A DNA stretch of 64,000 bases from Tuctoria greenei. Lineage: Eukaryota > Streptophyta > Magnoliopsida > Poales > Poaceae. A program made the position numbers and the translations under genes. How positions within the stretch are numbered: the stretch's first letter is position 1; each line of letters starts with the position of its first letter. The notes under the pieces were generated by a model. It was given only the letters and a program-made list of their open reading frames with translations, was not told the origin of the DNA and ran no database searches. Positions 44,051 to 55,360 of this stretch are shown here, in pieces. The stretch lies in contig JAYESD010000006.1 of the NCBI GenBank assembly GCA_036927565.1, forward strand, positions 101,591,353 through 101,655,352, written 5' to 3'.

Positions 44051-45372
44051 TATCACAGAGGTGAGTCTGTAGTTACATGTGGTGTATGTTATAGAGTCAT
44101 TGTACAGAGTTGGGTGGATTTTTTGGGAGAACAGTCGGACCTTCCCTGAAAGATCCGCAAAGTTCGGGCAACATTTGTCACAGTCTCAGAACTAAAAGTG
44201 TAGCTAGCTACCTTGGGTCAAACAAGAAATGAAACACGCTTAGCCTGGTTCCGTACCCTAAGAGTGTACTTGTTTCCCCTGTACCCAGGACCTATAATGA
44301 AAGACATCATTGTGTGAAAACAGACTCCATGTGCATTTATTTTGTACAGGCTCAATGTTTTTTATTTTTCTCTTTCTTGTCTATAGCAAAGTTGTGCAAT
44401 TATTAAAAACTTTGGCTCGACCAATTCATATATATTTGAAGTTGCAATGTCAATTCTTCCGGGTCTAAACATTGTTAATGGTATACTCGTCTGAATGCCA
44501 CCAAGACAATCTAGGTCCGGAGTGCGCTATCGACTTAGTCTGGTCCTGCACCCTAAGTACACCACTCTACCTACACCCTGGCAGGCCGAAGTCAGGCGAG
44601 TCCAGAAACGATCGGACCTGGAGAAAACAAAACCAGTGTACTTAATTGTATCTAGAATTGCGTTTGACCTAAAAAATTCTCTCGGGAATAGTAAGTCACA
44701 ATTGAGTTATAGATAGGGAATGGATTTTACTATTTTTCTTGACTTTAGTGTGCAGGAAAAATAAAGATCTCATGGTGACGGTGAATAAAGCTGGAGCTAT
44801 CGAAGCTCCAACGCCCCTTAAGGTGGTCTACTATCGATGTTTCAAACATTGATAATAGACATTGCAAGAGCTACAATGTTCTGGCAAATCCAGGGGGCCA
44901 TCCGTCAACGTGAAGAAAAGATGGTGGAAGAATGCTCCCCGCCATCGAACCTCTATGTGTTAACAGTGAACGATGCTGGAGCTACAAAGCTTCAACAACC
45001 CCAGAGGACTTGCTATCAATGCTCTACGTGTTAATGGTGGCTGCTGTTGGAGCTATTAAGCTCCAACGATGGTCGCAACCGGAGCTACTAATCTCCAACA
45101 ACCTCGGGGGTCTCTACTGTCAACGCAATGAGACTTCAGACCTACGCTCTACAAGTTCAAAGCACGCAAGTCTTCAACAACTGTTACGTCCTCTTGGTAC
45201 ATGTTCACAATCAAATTGTGTACATCTACCAGGGGGCCAAGTGAGACTAAGATGTTGAAGACAAAAAATGAAATTCATAACAAACTTGGATTTCATTAAT
45301 CTGGAGACAAGAGATTACAAAATGGGGGAAAAAGAAGAGAGGATACAAGCGGGAGCTACAAAGAGAGAGTCC
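44051..45372 (+). repeat. Tat C spacer with GGAGCT-AGCTCC inverted repeats
   Basis: About 1.3 kb between the end of pol and the end of the antisense ORF, without protein signal. Between about 44780 and 45110 a degenerate unit recurs about four times: (T/C)GGAGCTA, two to four bases, then AAGCTCCAACG or similar (44790-44812, 44970-44995, 45048-45072, 45079-45100). Each unit can form a short hairpin. Confidence 0.6.
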
Positions 45373-46829
45373 TAGACCCTCTGGAAGAACGAGGCGACCT
45401 TCTGGGCAACCTCCGACATGCAGGCTTTGGCGGCTTCTCCCACTCCGTCGATGGGGCCTTCAAGCACCGGGTCCAGTGGGAAGTGAGGGTCCCGGCTTGT
45501 TTAGCACGTCAGCATGTACTCCACGACGTTCTTCGCCAGGTATTGCCCTTCAGTTTCCAGCTGGTCCGTGATGACATCGCCCATCTTGGTGAGCTTGTTG
45601 CCCACCGAGCTCAACGCCTGCAACGCCTGGTCCAGCTCTGGAACCGGATCATTCGGACGCACGGGACTAAAACCCATCGGCGTCAGCGCGTCATTGGCTT
45701 TGCCCAAGAAGTCCCAAACTTGTTGGGACCCCGCAGTCCTTGATCCCTGCATCTCTTCCAAGGATGTTTTGGTCGCTACAAGCTCTGAATTCTCCCGGGC
45801 AAGGCGCTCTACCTCTTTGGCATTATACTGAATATTTTTAGCAACCTGCCTTTCGAGTTTACCGAGCTCTTCCTCTCGAAGGTGGATCTTGTTCCGGCGG
45901 TTGACCAGGTCCTTCTCCCGGCCTCACACTTTCTTCTCTCTGGAAGCAATTTCATTCTCCCTCTTGTGGAGGTCCTGTCCTAGCTGCCAGGCCTTCTTCT
46001 CCTCTTTCTTGCAGCGCTCCTCCAGCTTCTTGGTGCCCTCCGCGAGACTCTTGTCACCCAGAGTTAGCCTCTGAGTAAGCTCCTCCTCCCTCTTCACGAG
46101 GTCATCCCGCAGCTCCAGGAGTTTTTGCTCTTCATCTTCGAGCTTTTTCTCTCGCTACTCAAGAGCCTCCCGGCGCTTGACGAGGCTGTTGTGGATGGCG
46201 CTGAGCTTCTCTTGGCGATCACTCGCTGCATTATTAGAAGCTACGGCCTATTTGTGGATGGCTTGGGACTGGTTGTCAAGGGATCGCACCATGCTTTCCC
46301 TCTCATCCAGCAGCTGACCCCAGTACTCCAACCGGACTTTCTCCCTTTTCACCCACTCCTTGTCATCGGCCAGCCTCGACTGCACCAGCTTGGTCTCGAA
46401 TTGGAGCCGGTTGCGCCACCTCCTAAAGGTTTGGCGCTCCTCCTCGAGGGCCTTGCTGTCGTGGTAAAAGGCCAGCTGGACCCGACGAAGACTAGAGCAG
46501 GCGTTGTCGATAGACAGCGACAAAGGGATTGGCTCCGGACCTGCCGGGGTCTTCTCCGCTGGCTCCAGCGGGTTCTCCATAAAAAAAAATTAGGTCCCAC
46601 TCTACAAGAGTGGTCCCCTGAGCTTCCACGGCACTAGGGCCGCCCTCCGGGATAGCCTCGGCCGCCACCGAGGAAGGTCCTGCAGCAGAAGTTTCTACCT
46701 CCGGAGTCGATTCCGAAGGTCCTGCCGCCAGGTCATTAGCAACTGATCCCTCAGACAAGGGACCGGCAGCTTCATCTTTGCACCCTGGCTTAGGCACGGG
46801 CACCTCCGGAACCACTACTTTTGGGGAAG

Positions 46830-47080
46830 GCATTGAAGGTTCGGTCGGAGCTTAAGCCACTTCCGGCTCCGACGCGGGCGCCTCCTCCACCGCCTGTTCA
46901 GGCGCTGGTGCCTCGACTGCCATTGGCTCGGGCACCGGCACTTCTTCAACAACTGTCTCAAGCGCCGAAACTTCATCAACACCCGGCTCCACCGCCGGGG
47001 CTTCATCAACCACCGGCTCCACTGCCGGGGCTTCAACAATATCCGGCTCTAGGATCGGGACTGTAGCTACCTTCGGCTCT
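46830..47080 (-). repeat. Pro/Glu/Val tandem repeat in antisense ORF
   Basis: About six imperfect 33-36-bp units encoding V-x-E-A-P-A-x-E-P-x-V. Unit variation suggests old slippage-type expansion. Two stops interrupt the frame nearby (about 47080 and 46852). Confidence 0.65.
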
Positions 47081-47350
47081 CAGACCGGAGCGTCCATCAT
47101 CTCAGCATCCAAACTTGGAGCTTCAACCTCCGGAGCTGGTGCCGCTGGTACATCTTCATTACCGTGGCCCGGCGCTACCATGGGAGCTTCAGGGGATGAC
47201 TCGAGGTCAAGGACCACGACAGCTGGCACCGGAGCGGTCGCGGCCTCAACCACCTCTTGGGGCGGCGCTAGAACTGGAGCAGGAGCCTCCATCTATGCAG
47301 CATTAGTTGCTGCTGTGGGAACCGGAGCTTCAGCCTCTTTCTTGGGTACC

Positions 47351-47427
47351 CTGCGGATAAAGGACAAATAAACTCAAAACATTATTACAACAAAAAACAA
47401 TCAACTGAGGTAAAAAATCAAATTTAC
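47351..47427 (-). other. Intron in the Tat C antisense ORF
   Basis: Minus-strand intron of 77 nt: donor GAG|GTAAATT, acceptor TATCCGCAG|GGTACC. It is A/T-rich (T-rich in sense) within GC-rich exons. Unspliced, the upstream frame stops in the intron's first codon (TAA). Spliced, the frame continues in phase 2 into the downstream repeat region. This is strong support for a real gene transcribed from the minus strand. Confidence 0.8.
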
Positions 47428-48800
47428 CTCGGAAGGCTTCCGCTCCAGCTAGCGCGGAACCTCTTCACCGGACGCTCAGGACTGGACCCTGTTGCCACTG
47501 GTGTAGTAGCTCTGGAACGCTCTCGGGAGCCTACTGCCGCCGTCGGTGTCGTCTTGGTTGAGGCCCTCCTCGACTGAGAAGGACCCTCGGGCCTAGAGCC
47601 CTGAGCTGGCCCTGGTACCAAAGCCACATGGCCGGAGCTAGCGCTCCGGGGAGATGCTTATGCTGGAGTGGTTGCCGCCGTTGAAGACCACCCCCTCTAA
47701 GGAGAAGGAGCTGCCGTGGAAGGAGCAGGTCTGACGGACCTCCCGTCAGCATGCTTCAACTTCCTCTTGCGGCTCGAGGGCTCGGCCAACTCCTTACCCT
47801 TGCCTACGACTTCAGTTCATGGCTTCGGAGCGGGAATAGAGCCATCCTCCGAAGCTCCAGGGATCGCCACCCTGAGGTTGATCGCCTCTCCATCAGGCCC
47901 AAGTCGTCCAACAGCGGCATCTTCCCCCGGAGCTCTCTGCACTCCCCTGGTATAATATTCAGAGGAAGGAAGCCGCCGGTGGAGACACGTTGCCAGGGTC
48001 GATGTTCCCAAGCTAGAACTTCTTGAGATGGGTCTTCAAGGCTTCACCGGCCAAGTTGGTGTCCAAGCCGACTTCAATGCGGTTGGTATCCATCTCACTA
48101 TTGAAAGCCCAGGCAGGCCGGCTCCTAGCCCTCAGCGGGGCCCACCTTTTCATCAAGAAGTTGCCGAAGAACATCTGCAGGGTCACCCCACCTTCGACAT
48201 ATTCCTGGATTCTGTTCAGGATGGGCCTGTACTCCCTCGACAGCTCCGGCACGTCACTCCAAGTGTCGGTGTCGACACGAGGAAGGCCTTCAGGCAGCTC
48301 CAGCCTCTGGTGTCACTCGATGGTGATGACCACCGAGTCTTTCTTCCAGTTGTCCCACTTGCTAGAAGGGAAGGACCTCATGTACTTGAGGGGAGAGTTT
48401 TTCCGCTTCATGAGGTAGTAGAAGCCGATGGACTCATCACTCTTCCCGATCGGGTGGACAGTGAAGAAAGTCTAGAACAACTCCACGCAAGGGGGCACGC
48501 CCACCCACATCTCGCAAAAGTGGTTGAAAGTCGCCACCAGCAAGATTGAGTGGGGGCCCAGATGGTGGAGCTGCAGACCATAGAAATCTAGCAACATTGG
48601 AAAGAAAGTGGAGAAAGGCGGGATCAAACCCGCCATGGTGTACCCAAGGATGTACACCATATCTCCGGCTCGCTCCTTCTCGAAGGGAAGCTTGCCGCAA
48701 TGAATGTCGTTGTCGAAGGAGTCATTGGACCATCCCATGTAGGTCCAGACCCTAGACAACTCCTTCTTGCTCCCGATGTGGCTCTTGGAGAGTCCCAACT

Positions 48801-48812
48801 TCATCGCAGCAT
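48801..48812 (-). promoter_or_regulatory. Three-codon upstream ORF overlapping the antisense start
   Basis: ATGCTGCGATGA on the minus strand: Met-Leu-Arg-stop, whose TGA overlaps the next ATG (ATGA) at 48804. The leader before it is pyrimidine-rich. It might reduce initiation or permit reinitiation. Confidence 0.45.
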
Positions 48813-49338
48813 AGTGTGGCGAGAGAGGGAAAGCGAGAGAAAGTTTGGAGGATTTGAGCGCAAGTTCGAATGAAGGCGTAAAGAATCCCCAAACGGTGTG
48901 CGCTTTCCTTCTTAAGTAAGCCCCCGCATGCTTGGATGGAAACCGCAGAGGAGTCGACGATACAGCTCAAAAACTTCACCCTGCCAATGAAAAGGGGGCA
49001 CGGGGCCACCCCGACGATCAAGTCGAGGTCCTTACCCCAGGCAAATGGTTGCCATCATGAATGGCGGGAAGCCCGAGGGTGGCGGCCTGACAGGGCGTGC
49101 AAAACCGATACGGTTTTCATATTGGAAACCGGCGACCTTCAATTGCGTGAGATCTGCACGCTCAGATCTCATCTGCCGCATCCTGGGTATGCCACGCGAC
49201 GATGGTTTAACTGCAAACTACTGCCAATGGCACATCCAAAGACCCTTGAGACACGGCTCAAAACTGAAGGATGGACCCACCTCCGGCAGAACGACTTCAT
49301 CCAAAAGGTCTCTCCTAGAGGTAGGCCCAGGGGGCCAC
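48813..49338 (+). other. Tat C region before 3' LTR, with polypurine-like tract
   Basis: Holds the presumed leader/promoter of the antisense ORF (minus strand, CT-rich at 48815-48870) and, next to the 3' LTR, the purine-rich AGGCCCAGGGGGCCAC at 49323-49338. The frames 48936-49470 do not resemble proteins and run into the LTR. Confidence 0.55.
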
Positions 49339-50202
49339 TGTCGGTACCCTGCGTACCGTATACCCCTTGGGATTGCAAAAAGACTAAAAGAACTTCACCT
49401 GTCTGAGTTGAAGACTACCGAAGGCCCCATGTGTCATACAGGACCGGACCTGCCTCCCTTCTATGGTTAGTCTCTGTGCTTCCACGTGTATCCTACAACC
49501 GGAGTTACATCCCACACATGCGAAAGCTCTGGGCTAAATACCTGTGCGGCACCTCCGGACCTAACACCCGACAGAGGAAAGCTCCGGTCCCGACACGTGT
49601 ATAACAGCACCAGACCTACCCATCATAGACGTTAAGCTCTGGAGCTGCCACGTGTCCAACCGTTGGACCTTCAACTTCAACAATCAAACTGGTGGACCCC
49701 CAACGGCTTGGACCTTCAAGGGACAATCAAGGACTTCAAGACCCGATAAGTGTCATTAATACCATCTTAATGACACACGATCGGAGGGTCCTTAATACCA
49801 GTAACAGCACTGTCAAGGCTCGTTACCACGCTATTAAGGGTAATTAAGCACATTAATTGTGTATTAAGCATCAGTAACCGCCAGGGCCACATGTCAGGCC
49901 AGGCTAATGATGTAACGACCAGTCCTTGTACTATAAAAGGACTGGTCGAGCGATACGTAGGACGGACTCTCTCAGACTCTTCCAGACTAGGCTCTGACAC
50001 ACGCTCACAAGTGCTCAGATGCTCAATACAACAACTACACATCCCGTGGAGTAGGGTATTACGCTTAGGTGGCCCGAACCACGTAAATCCTAGTGTCAAC
50101 TTGCCATCTTGTTTTGAATCTCTGTGCACCCATCATCGAACTACGAACTCTGCGGGCTGCCAACGGTAGTACCGGGAGAATTGCCAGAACCAGACGCCAA
50201 CA
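49339..50202 (+). repeat. 3' LTR of Tat C
   Basis: 864 bp, TGTCGGTACC...GACGCCAACA, TATA box at 49932-49940. It differs from the 5' LTR at many positions, most densely in the first ~70 bp. Confidence 0.9.
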
Positions 50203-50207
50203 GTTGG

Positions 50208-50802
50208 TATATTGGTTATGGCTGGATAGAGATTAATGGTGATGAATATGGCTTATGGACTTATACTATAATAATCATTGTGGGATATGATGTGTTTACT
50301 TCACGTACATAATACGTCTTGCTTTTCACACATTTTACTGTACTTTTCAGCAATTAGCCTTTATTACATTCGTCATTTGAATCAGCCACATGTCATACTT
50401 TCCACACCTGCTGAGTATGACATGTACTCACTCTTGCAATCCCCCAATAGTTGCAGATAAGTATTGTGATTTTAATGACGATAATGCAGAGTTTTAGGCC
50501 GTGTCTACCATCAGCTTTGCCTATGGTGTTGCATGGAGTTGTGTTATGCCCTATTGCTTATGCTTCCTAGCTATTTAGTTTGCTTAATTAGTTATTTCCG
50601 CCACATTAGTAGAACTTGTCATTAGTATTCATCAGAACTTTTATTCGAGGATAATATGGTTTTTTAATAAAATTTGGTTAATTAATCTTGTTATGTGGTA
50701 ATTCTCTATATACTCTTTTGTGAATGCACTAGTGTATGTGTGTTGAACATCCTGGGCACACATATGCGTTCACTTGGTTCATTTTCAGAACCGGGTGTCA
50801 CA
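50208..50802 (+). repeat. 3' LTR of Tekay A, second part
   Basis: Continues the LTR after Tat C and matches 7490-8126 of the 5' LTR apart from a short gap near the insertion point. Ends AACCGGGTGTCACA at 50802. The next base begins a truncated LTR of copia K. Confidence 0.9.
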
Positions 50803-51772
50803 TGTTTGCACGTGTGCAAGGAGTGCATGGACGCGGCTACATAGTTCTGAGATGTGATGAAGATATGTGGACGTATAGAATTGGTCGGAAAGGTCCAACC
50901 TACTAGGTTATGGACTCAGGCTGCGGCTGAGTCATGTTTGACTCAAATATGGAAAGTTTTGAGTTGGTCATGATATGATTTCATGTGGGTCACAAATTTG
51001 AGTTGTTTTAGGAATGTGGGATACGTTCCTAAGGTGTTTGGAAGTCTTAAGATTGCTTCTATCTGCGTATAGAAGAGTCCTAAGCAGTTATGGAAAGTTT
51101 CGATTCGTGAATTGAGTAGGATTAGAGTCCTAGTTGAGATTGGGTTGGCCTAAGGGCTGGTTATATAAGCAAGGGAGGCCAGAGCTCATGGGAGAAGACT
51201 TTGGGGCTGTTCGTCTTGTGTTCTATTGAATAAAATTCGTAGTTGAAAGGAACTTTTGTGCCTTGTTCATCCGACTTGTTCCAGAGAAGTTTTTCTCGTT
51301 TAGTTTTCTGCATAGCACTACCTTTCTTTGGTGATTTTATCATAACTCAAGTTTTACAAATCTAATTGATGTTATTCTTTTTGGGTTATCTTCAGAACTT
51401 GATTTTCTATGATCTCTGGAAATTTCATGGTCCTTGGATTTGTGGTTTCTAATCTACACGAGTTTCTTTGCAGCGTTCCAGAACTGTTTTTTTCTCGGGT
51501 AGGACAGAATGATCTTTGTTCAATCGTAACTTGAGTTTCTCACGACGGATTTGAGTGATTCTTGTTGTGTCTTCTTCGTGACATGATTCTCTCTGATATA
51601 TATCACTTTTGTCACGGTGAAACACGTTTATATTAGTCTCACACATGATTTCTTTAACAGATTGTTCTTCTGCCAAAGGGGTTGGGATTTAATTGTTTCC
51701 GCTACGTAAGAATTTTTTAATCTACCATTCAGCCCCCCTCTGGTAGCTTTTCACGTGCTCTTCGATCCTACG
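50803..51772 (+). repeat. Partial 5' LTR of copia K
   Basis: Matches the last 970 bp of the family LTR. TATA box TATATAAG at 51162-51169. Ends CCTACG at 51772, with CG instead of CA, followed by the primer site. Confidence 0.9.
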
Positions 51773-51774
51773 AT

Positions 51775-51788
51775 TGGTATCAGAGCCA
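51775..51788 (+). other. tRNA-Met primer-binding site, copia K
   Basis: TGGTATCAGAGCCA two bases after the LTR, as in D. Confidence 0.92.
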
Positions 51789-51833
51789 CGGTGCTCTAAT
51801 CTTTTTGATTTGCACATATTTTGACTAATCATC

Positions 51834-53935
51834 ATGGAGAAATACTCTGCAAAACCTTGTGTCTTTAGTGGTATTGATTTTCAGGTTTGGAAGGCACGTA
51901 TGGAAGCCTTCATTCAGGCTCAAGGCTTCACAATATGGGAGAAGGTATACAAGCCTTATGAAGTGCCGTCAAATGATCAAGTTACAGCTACAAATCTGAG
52001 AGATGTCGACAACAACAACAAGGCTCAGAACTTGATCATACAAGGATTAACTCAAAGCGACTTCGACCGTGTTGCACACCTCCGATCTGCATACAATGTG
52101 TGGAAAGCACTTTGTGACTACCACGAAGGATCCAACACGATCAAGGAGGTAAGGCAAGACATGTTCAAGAAAAATACATGCGCTTCGAGATGCAACCTGA
52201 TGAGTCTATTGATGACATTTTTGCTTGCTTTAATAAAATTCTTAGCAACTTGCATAGTGTCAATGTTAAATTTTCAGATGCTAAAAATGCTAGGCTATTG
52301 TTAAGTGCATTAGATATGTCAATTTGGGAGATGAAAGTCACATCTATTCGTGAATCTACTGTCATGTGTACACTTACTTTAGATGTGCTATATTCCAAGT
52401 TAAAAACTCATGAAATTGACATAATATCATGTAAGAACCCCAACAAGTCTATTGCTTTTGTTTCTCAACGTGACATACCTAGCTCCGATCAATCCTTATC
52501 TTGTGGTACACTTGCTTTGTTGTCCTCTCTAACCCTTGAACAGATTGAGGAATTTCCAGAGGAGGAGCTAGTACTTCTCTCTACTAGGTTCTCAAAAGCA
52601 TTGCAAAATGTTAGAACTAGAAGGAGAGGAAGCTCCGGACCTCAACGATGTTTCGAATGTGGTAAGACAGGACATTTTCATTCAGATTGCGCTAACCTTT
52701 CAGGTCCTACTTCTCAGGATGAAAAGCAAACAAGGATGAAGCACTCCTCTGCAAACGATAAGAAGAAAAATAAGGGTTTTATAGGATGTCAATTGATGAG
52801 AAGTTTTATCTTCGCACTTCAAGAACTTGGCTCAAGCAATGTGGACATTGGAAGTGGCAAAGATGAAGATGATTTCGCAAACTTGTGCTTCATGGCGGGC
52901 GAATCAAGATCAAGTATGGAGGATGCAGAACACAACAGCGACAATGAAGAGGTATGTCCTACTTGCAAAGAAGTGTGTGATGCTATTTCTCGTGCCACTA
53001 TTATAGTTAAGAAAAAGGACAAAAATCTTAGGGATAGTGCTGCTAAAATGGAATCACTAGAATCTGAAATCAACCGTTTAAAAACTTTGATTCCTAGTGA
53101 TGACGCATGTCCCTCATGTGATTTAATATATGAACAATTGTCCTCATTAAGAAGTGCGCACACCTCCACACTTGATAAACTTGAGTTAGAAATTGAAAAG
53201 AATAGAGAGCTTACTGCACTTAATGATAAAAGCTTGAAAGATGCTAGCTGTTCTACATTTGATTTGCACTGTTCTACTTGTGATGATCTTGATAAGAGAC
53301 TACAAGATGCTATGAATGAAATTTCTATATTGAACAATGATTTGCATTCTAATGAAGTTAAATTTTGTTCCAATTGAAAATTAAAAGGAAAAACATCATG
53401 TGAAAATTGCCTTGATCTGTCCAATAAACTTGATAACATGCATAGGACATTAGATCGATTTTGTAATGGGAATAAGAACCTAAACTTGCTATTGAATTAT
53501 TCCAAGTCTTGCAACGATAAAATTGGTTTAGATTTTGATTCTCATGCTCATGCTAAGGCACATCCAACTAAAATTGTAAAGTCATTAGGAAGTGGTTTGA
53601 TTCAAACCGTTCCTAAACAAAAAGAAGTGGTTTTCAAATCTGCAGGAGTGTTGTCTCATTCGGTTTCAAATAAAAATGTTGATTGCTCATCTAGACATGA
53701 ACACAAAGTTAAATTTCATTTTACCTACTTTGGTAGAGATGGTCATGTCATAGATTTTTGTTATAGACTAGGTAAACAACAGAAAAAGGAAAGAATAATT
53801 GCTAGATCTCATAACTTTCATGCAAAATTTGCTGCACTTGCTAAACCGAAAGATAGGAACATGCAATCTGTTATAATGAGTCGAAAACATGCAAAGTTTT
53901 CTCCCAAACCTACTGTTTTTGTGCTACACATGTAA
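51834..53935 (+). pseudogene. gag: Copia K gag
   Basis: Starts M-E-K-Y-S at 51834. A one-base deletion near 52170 shifts the frame; it continues at 52178 to a TGA at 53375-53377 and, in the same frame, to 53935. Order: capsid core (I-W-E-K-V-Y-K-P-Y, A-Y-N-V-W-K-A-L), CCHC knuckle C-F-E-C-G-K-T-G-H-F-H-S-D-C at about 52650-52690, acidic N-S-D-N-E-E, then a Cys-rich coiled-coil extension with C-P-T-C, C-P-S-C and C-S-T-C pairs (52953-53380), and a degenerate second knuckle F-G-R-D-G-H-V-I-D-F-C near 53740. The part after 52951 is absent from D. Confidence 0.85.
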
Positions 53936-54114
53936 CATCTCATAGGATAGCAGTTGGGTACAAAAATCCTCAAGCTTTGGCTCATAAACCTGTTATTTTA
54001 TCTCATCTTTCGCGTGTTATTCCTGTTGGACGTCGTGTGACTCAGTACTGGATTCCTAAGTGCCTTTTGACTAACCCCAGTATTGAGTCATCGACGTGTT
54101 GTGATTCTATGTAG
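52952..54114 (+). other. Candidate intron in copia K gag
   Basis: 1163 bp beginning GTATGT after GAAGAG and ending TTCTATGTAG before GTTACAC, with a CTAAC branch-like site at 54071-54075, 40 bp from the acceptor. Copy D has the two flanks joined exactly (35106|35105). The intron is phase 0. The terminal TAG is an in-frame stop for unspliced RNA; spliced RNA reads from Gag into protease. Alternative: deletion between two AGGT microhomologies, which gives the same product. Confidence 0.55.
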
Positions 54115-55360
54115 GTTACACATTTGAGGAAGGAGAACTTTTGGATTGTGGATTCAGGTTGCTCACGCCACATGACCGGTAACAAAGAATGATTCTCCTC
54201 CCTCTCTTTTTGTGTCACGTGTAGAGAATGTTACTTTTGCCAATAATTCTTCAACTCCTATAATTGCTAAGGGTTCGGTTAGAGTAAATAATCACTACAC
54301 TTTGAAGGATGTGGAACTTGTTAAAAATTGGAAATGCAACTTGCTTTCTGTTTCACAACTGCTAGATAAAAATCTGGAAATTATTTTCACTAAAAATTGC
54401 TGCAAAGTTGTAAATTCAAATAGTGAGCTTATTTTTAACATGTCTCGATTTGGAAGAGTTTTTAAAGCTGATTTTGATATGTCTTCCTCTAAGCATAGGT
54501 GTCTAGTTGCTAATGATTCAAAGGACTTATATTTTTGGCATTGTAGACTTGGTCACGTAGGCTTTCATCATCTAACACGTGTTGGTGCTCTTGATCGCGT
54601 ACGTGGGCTTCCTATGCTTAAAGGGTACAAAGAAATTATGTGCTCTTCTTGTAGACATGCTAAGATGGTTGCAGGTTCACATACTCCTCTCACAATGATC
54701 ATGACAACTGAACCGGGTCAACTTTTGCTCCTTGACACCGTAGGACCTTCACGTGTTCAATCCTTTGGAGGTAAATGGTATGTTCTTGTGATTGTTGATG
54801 ATTATTCTAGATACTCTTGGGTTTATTTTATGGCATCTAAGAATGAAGATTTTAGTCACTTTAGAACTTTATTTTTTAGATTATCAATTGATCACCCAGG
54901 ATCTTTAAAAGCAATTAGAAGTGATAAAGGAACCAAATTTAAAAATCAATCTTTTCATCAATTTTATTCACCATATGTACCTCGACAAAACGGTGTTGTA
55001 GAAAGAAAGAACAGAACCTTAGTTGAGATGGCTAGGACTATGCTTGATGAATATCAGACTCCTAGGAAATTTTGGGCTGATGCGATTGCAACTGCTTGTT
55101 ATGTCTCAAATCGTGTTTTCTTGCATGCTAAGCTAGGTAAAAAACCATATGAGCTCTGGTTTGTACATAGGCCTAGTGTTACACACTTCCGGGTCTTTGG
55201 TTGCAAATGCTTTGTTAAGAAACATGGTAATCTTGATAAATTTGAACCTAGATCTGTCGATTGCATGTTTCTTGGTTATCCACCTCATACTAGAGGCTAC
55301 CGTGTGCTTTTACTTGACACTAACAAAATTGTGGAGACTTGTGAGGTGTCCTTTGATTAA
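54115..55360 (+). pseudogene. pol: Copia K protease and integrase
   Basis: Protease motif D-S-G-C-S-R-H-M-T-G at about 54149-54178, followed by a TGA where D has Trp. Integrase is open 54212-55360: H-C-R-L-G-H...C-S-S-C-R-H zinc region, L-D-T-V-G-P, S-D-K-G-T-K-F (the box is normally D-N-G; the Asp is kept) and G-V-V-E-R-K-N-R. Relative to D a few residues before the Q-N-G-V-V block are missing (about 54957). TAA at 55358-55360 replaces a Glu codon context. Confidence 0.87.

Larger units (their letters stand above)
45373..48804 (-). pseudogene. Tat C antisense ORF (Transposase_28-like, coiled coil)
   Basis: A large minus-strand gene between pol and the 3' LTR, as known for Tat/Retand elements. 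Start chosen at 48804 (M-K-L-G-L-S-K), which directly overlaps a 3-codon upstream ORF. Domain order in its own sense: N-terminal domain 48700-48300 with F-F-P-M-L-L-D-F-Y-G-L-Q-L-H-H-L and F-N-H-F-C-E-M-W-V-G-V, matching the family known as putative gypsy-type transposon protein (Transposase_28); a basic/Ser-rich part (47630-47430); a 77-bp intron; a Pro/Val/Glu repeat region (47300-46700); a long charged coiled coil (46580-45830); and a conserved tail ending at TAG 45375-45373. Several stops and frameshifts make it a pseudogene. Function unknown. Confidence 0.8.
28176..50202 (+). mobile_element. Tat/Retand-type gypsy element C
   Basis: Full-length element with 865- and 864-bp LTRs and a perfect GTTGG target duplication (28171-28175, 50203-50207). 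Internal order: primer site, gag (split by copia D), protease, RT, RNase H, second RNase H, integrase, a repeat-rich spacer, a large antisense ORF with an intron, and a polypurine-like tract. Dual RNase H and an antisense ORF before the 3' LTR are known features of the Tat lineage. The two LTRs are visibly more diverged than those of copia D inside it, as nesting requires. Confidence 0.9.
5632..50802 (+). mobile_element. Tekay/Del chromovirus A, with nested insertions
   Basis: A Ty3/gypsy chromovirus: 5' LTR, tRNA-Met primer site, gag with CCHC knuckle, RNase H, integrase, chromodomain, polypurine tract, 3' LTR. Protease and most of RT are deleted. Athila B interrupts the integrase at 10831 and Tat C interrupts the 3' LTR at 28176; removing both with one target copy restores continuous integrase and LTR sequence. 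The first ~215 bp of the 5' LTR are missing, so no target duplication can be checked. The 3' end abuts the truncated 5' LTR of copia K, suggesting insertion into K. Confidence 0.85.

Noticed and set aside
45483..46637. Plus-strand open frames of 60-170 codons
   Set aside because: They are the antisense of the coiled-coil part of the Tat C minus-strand gene.
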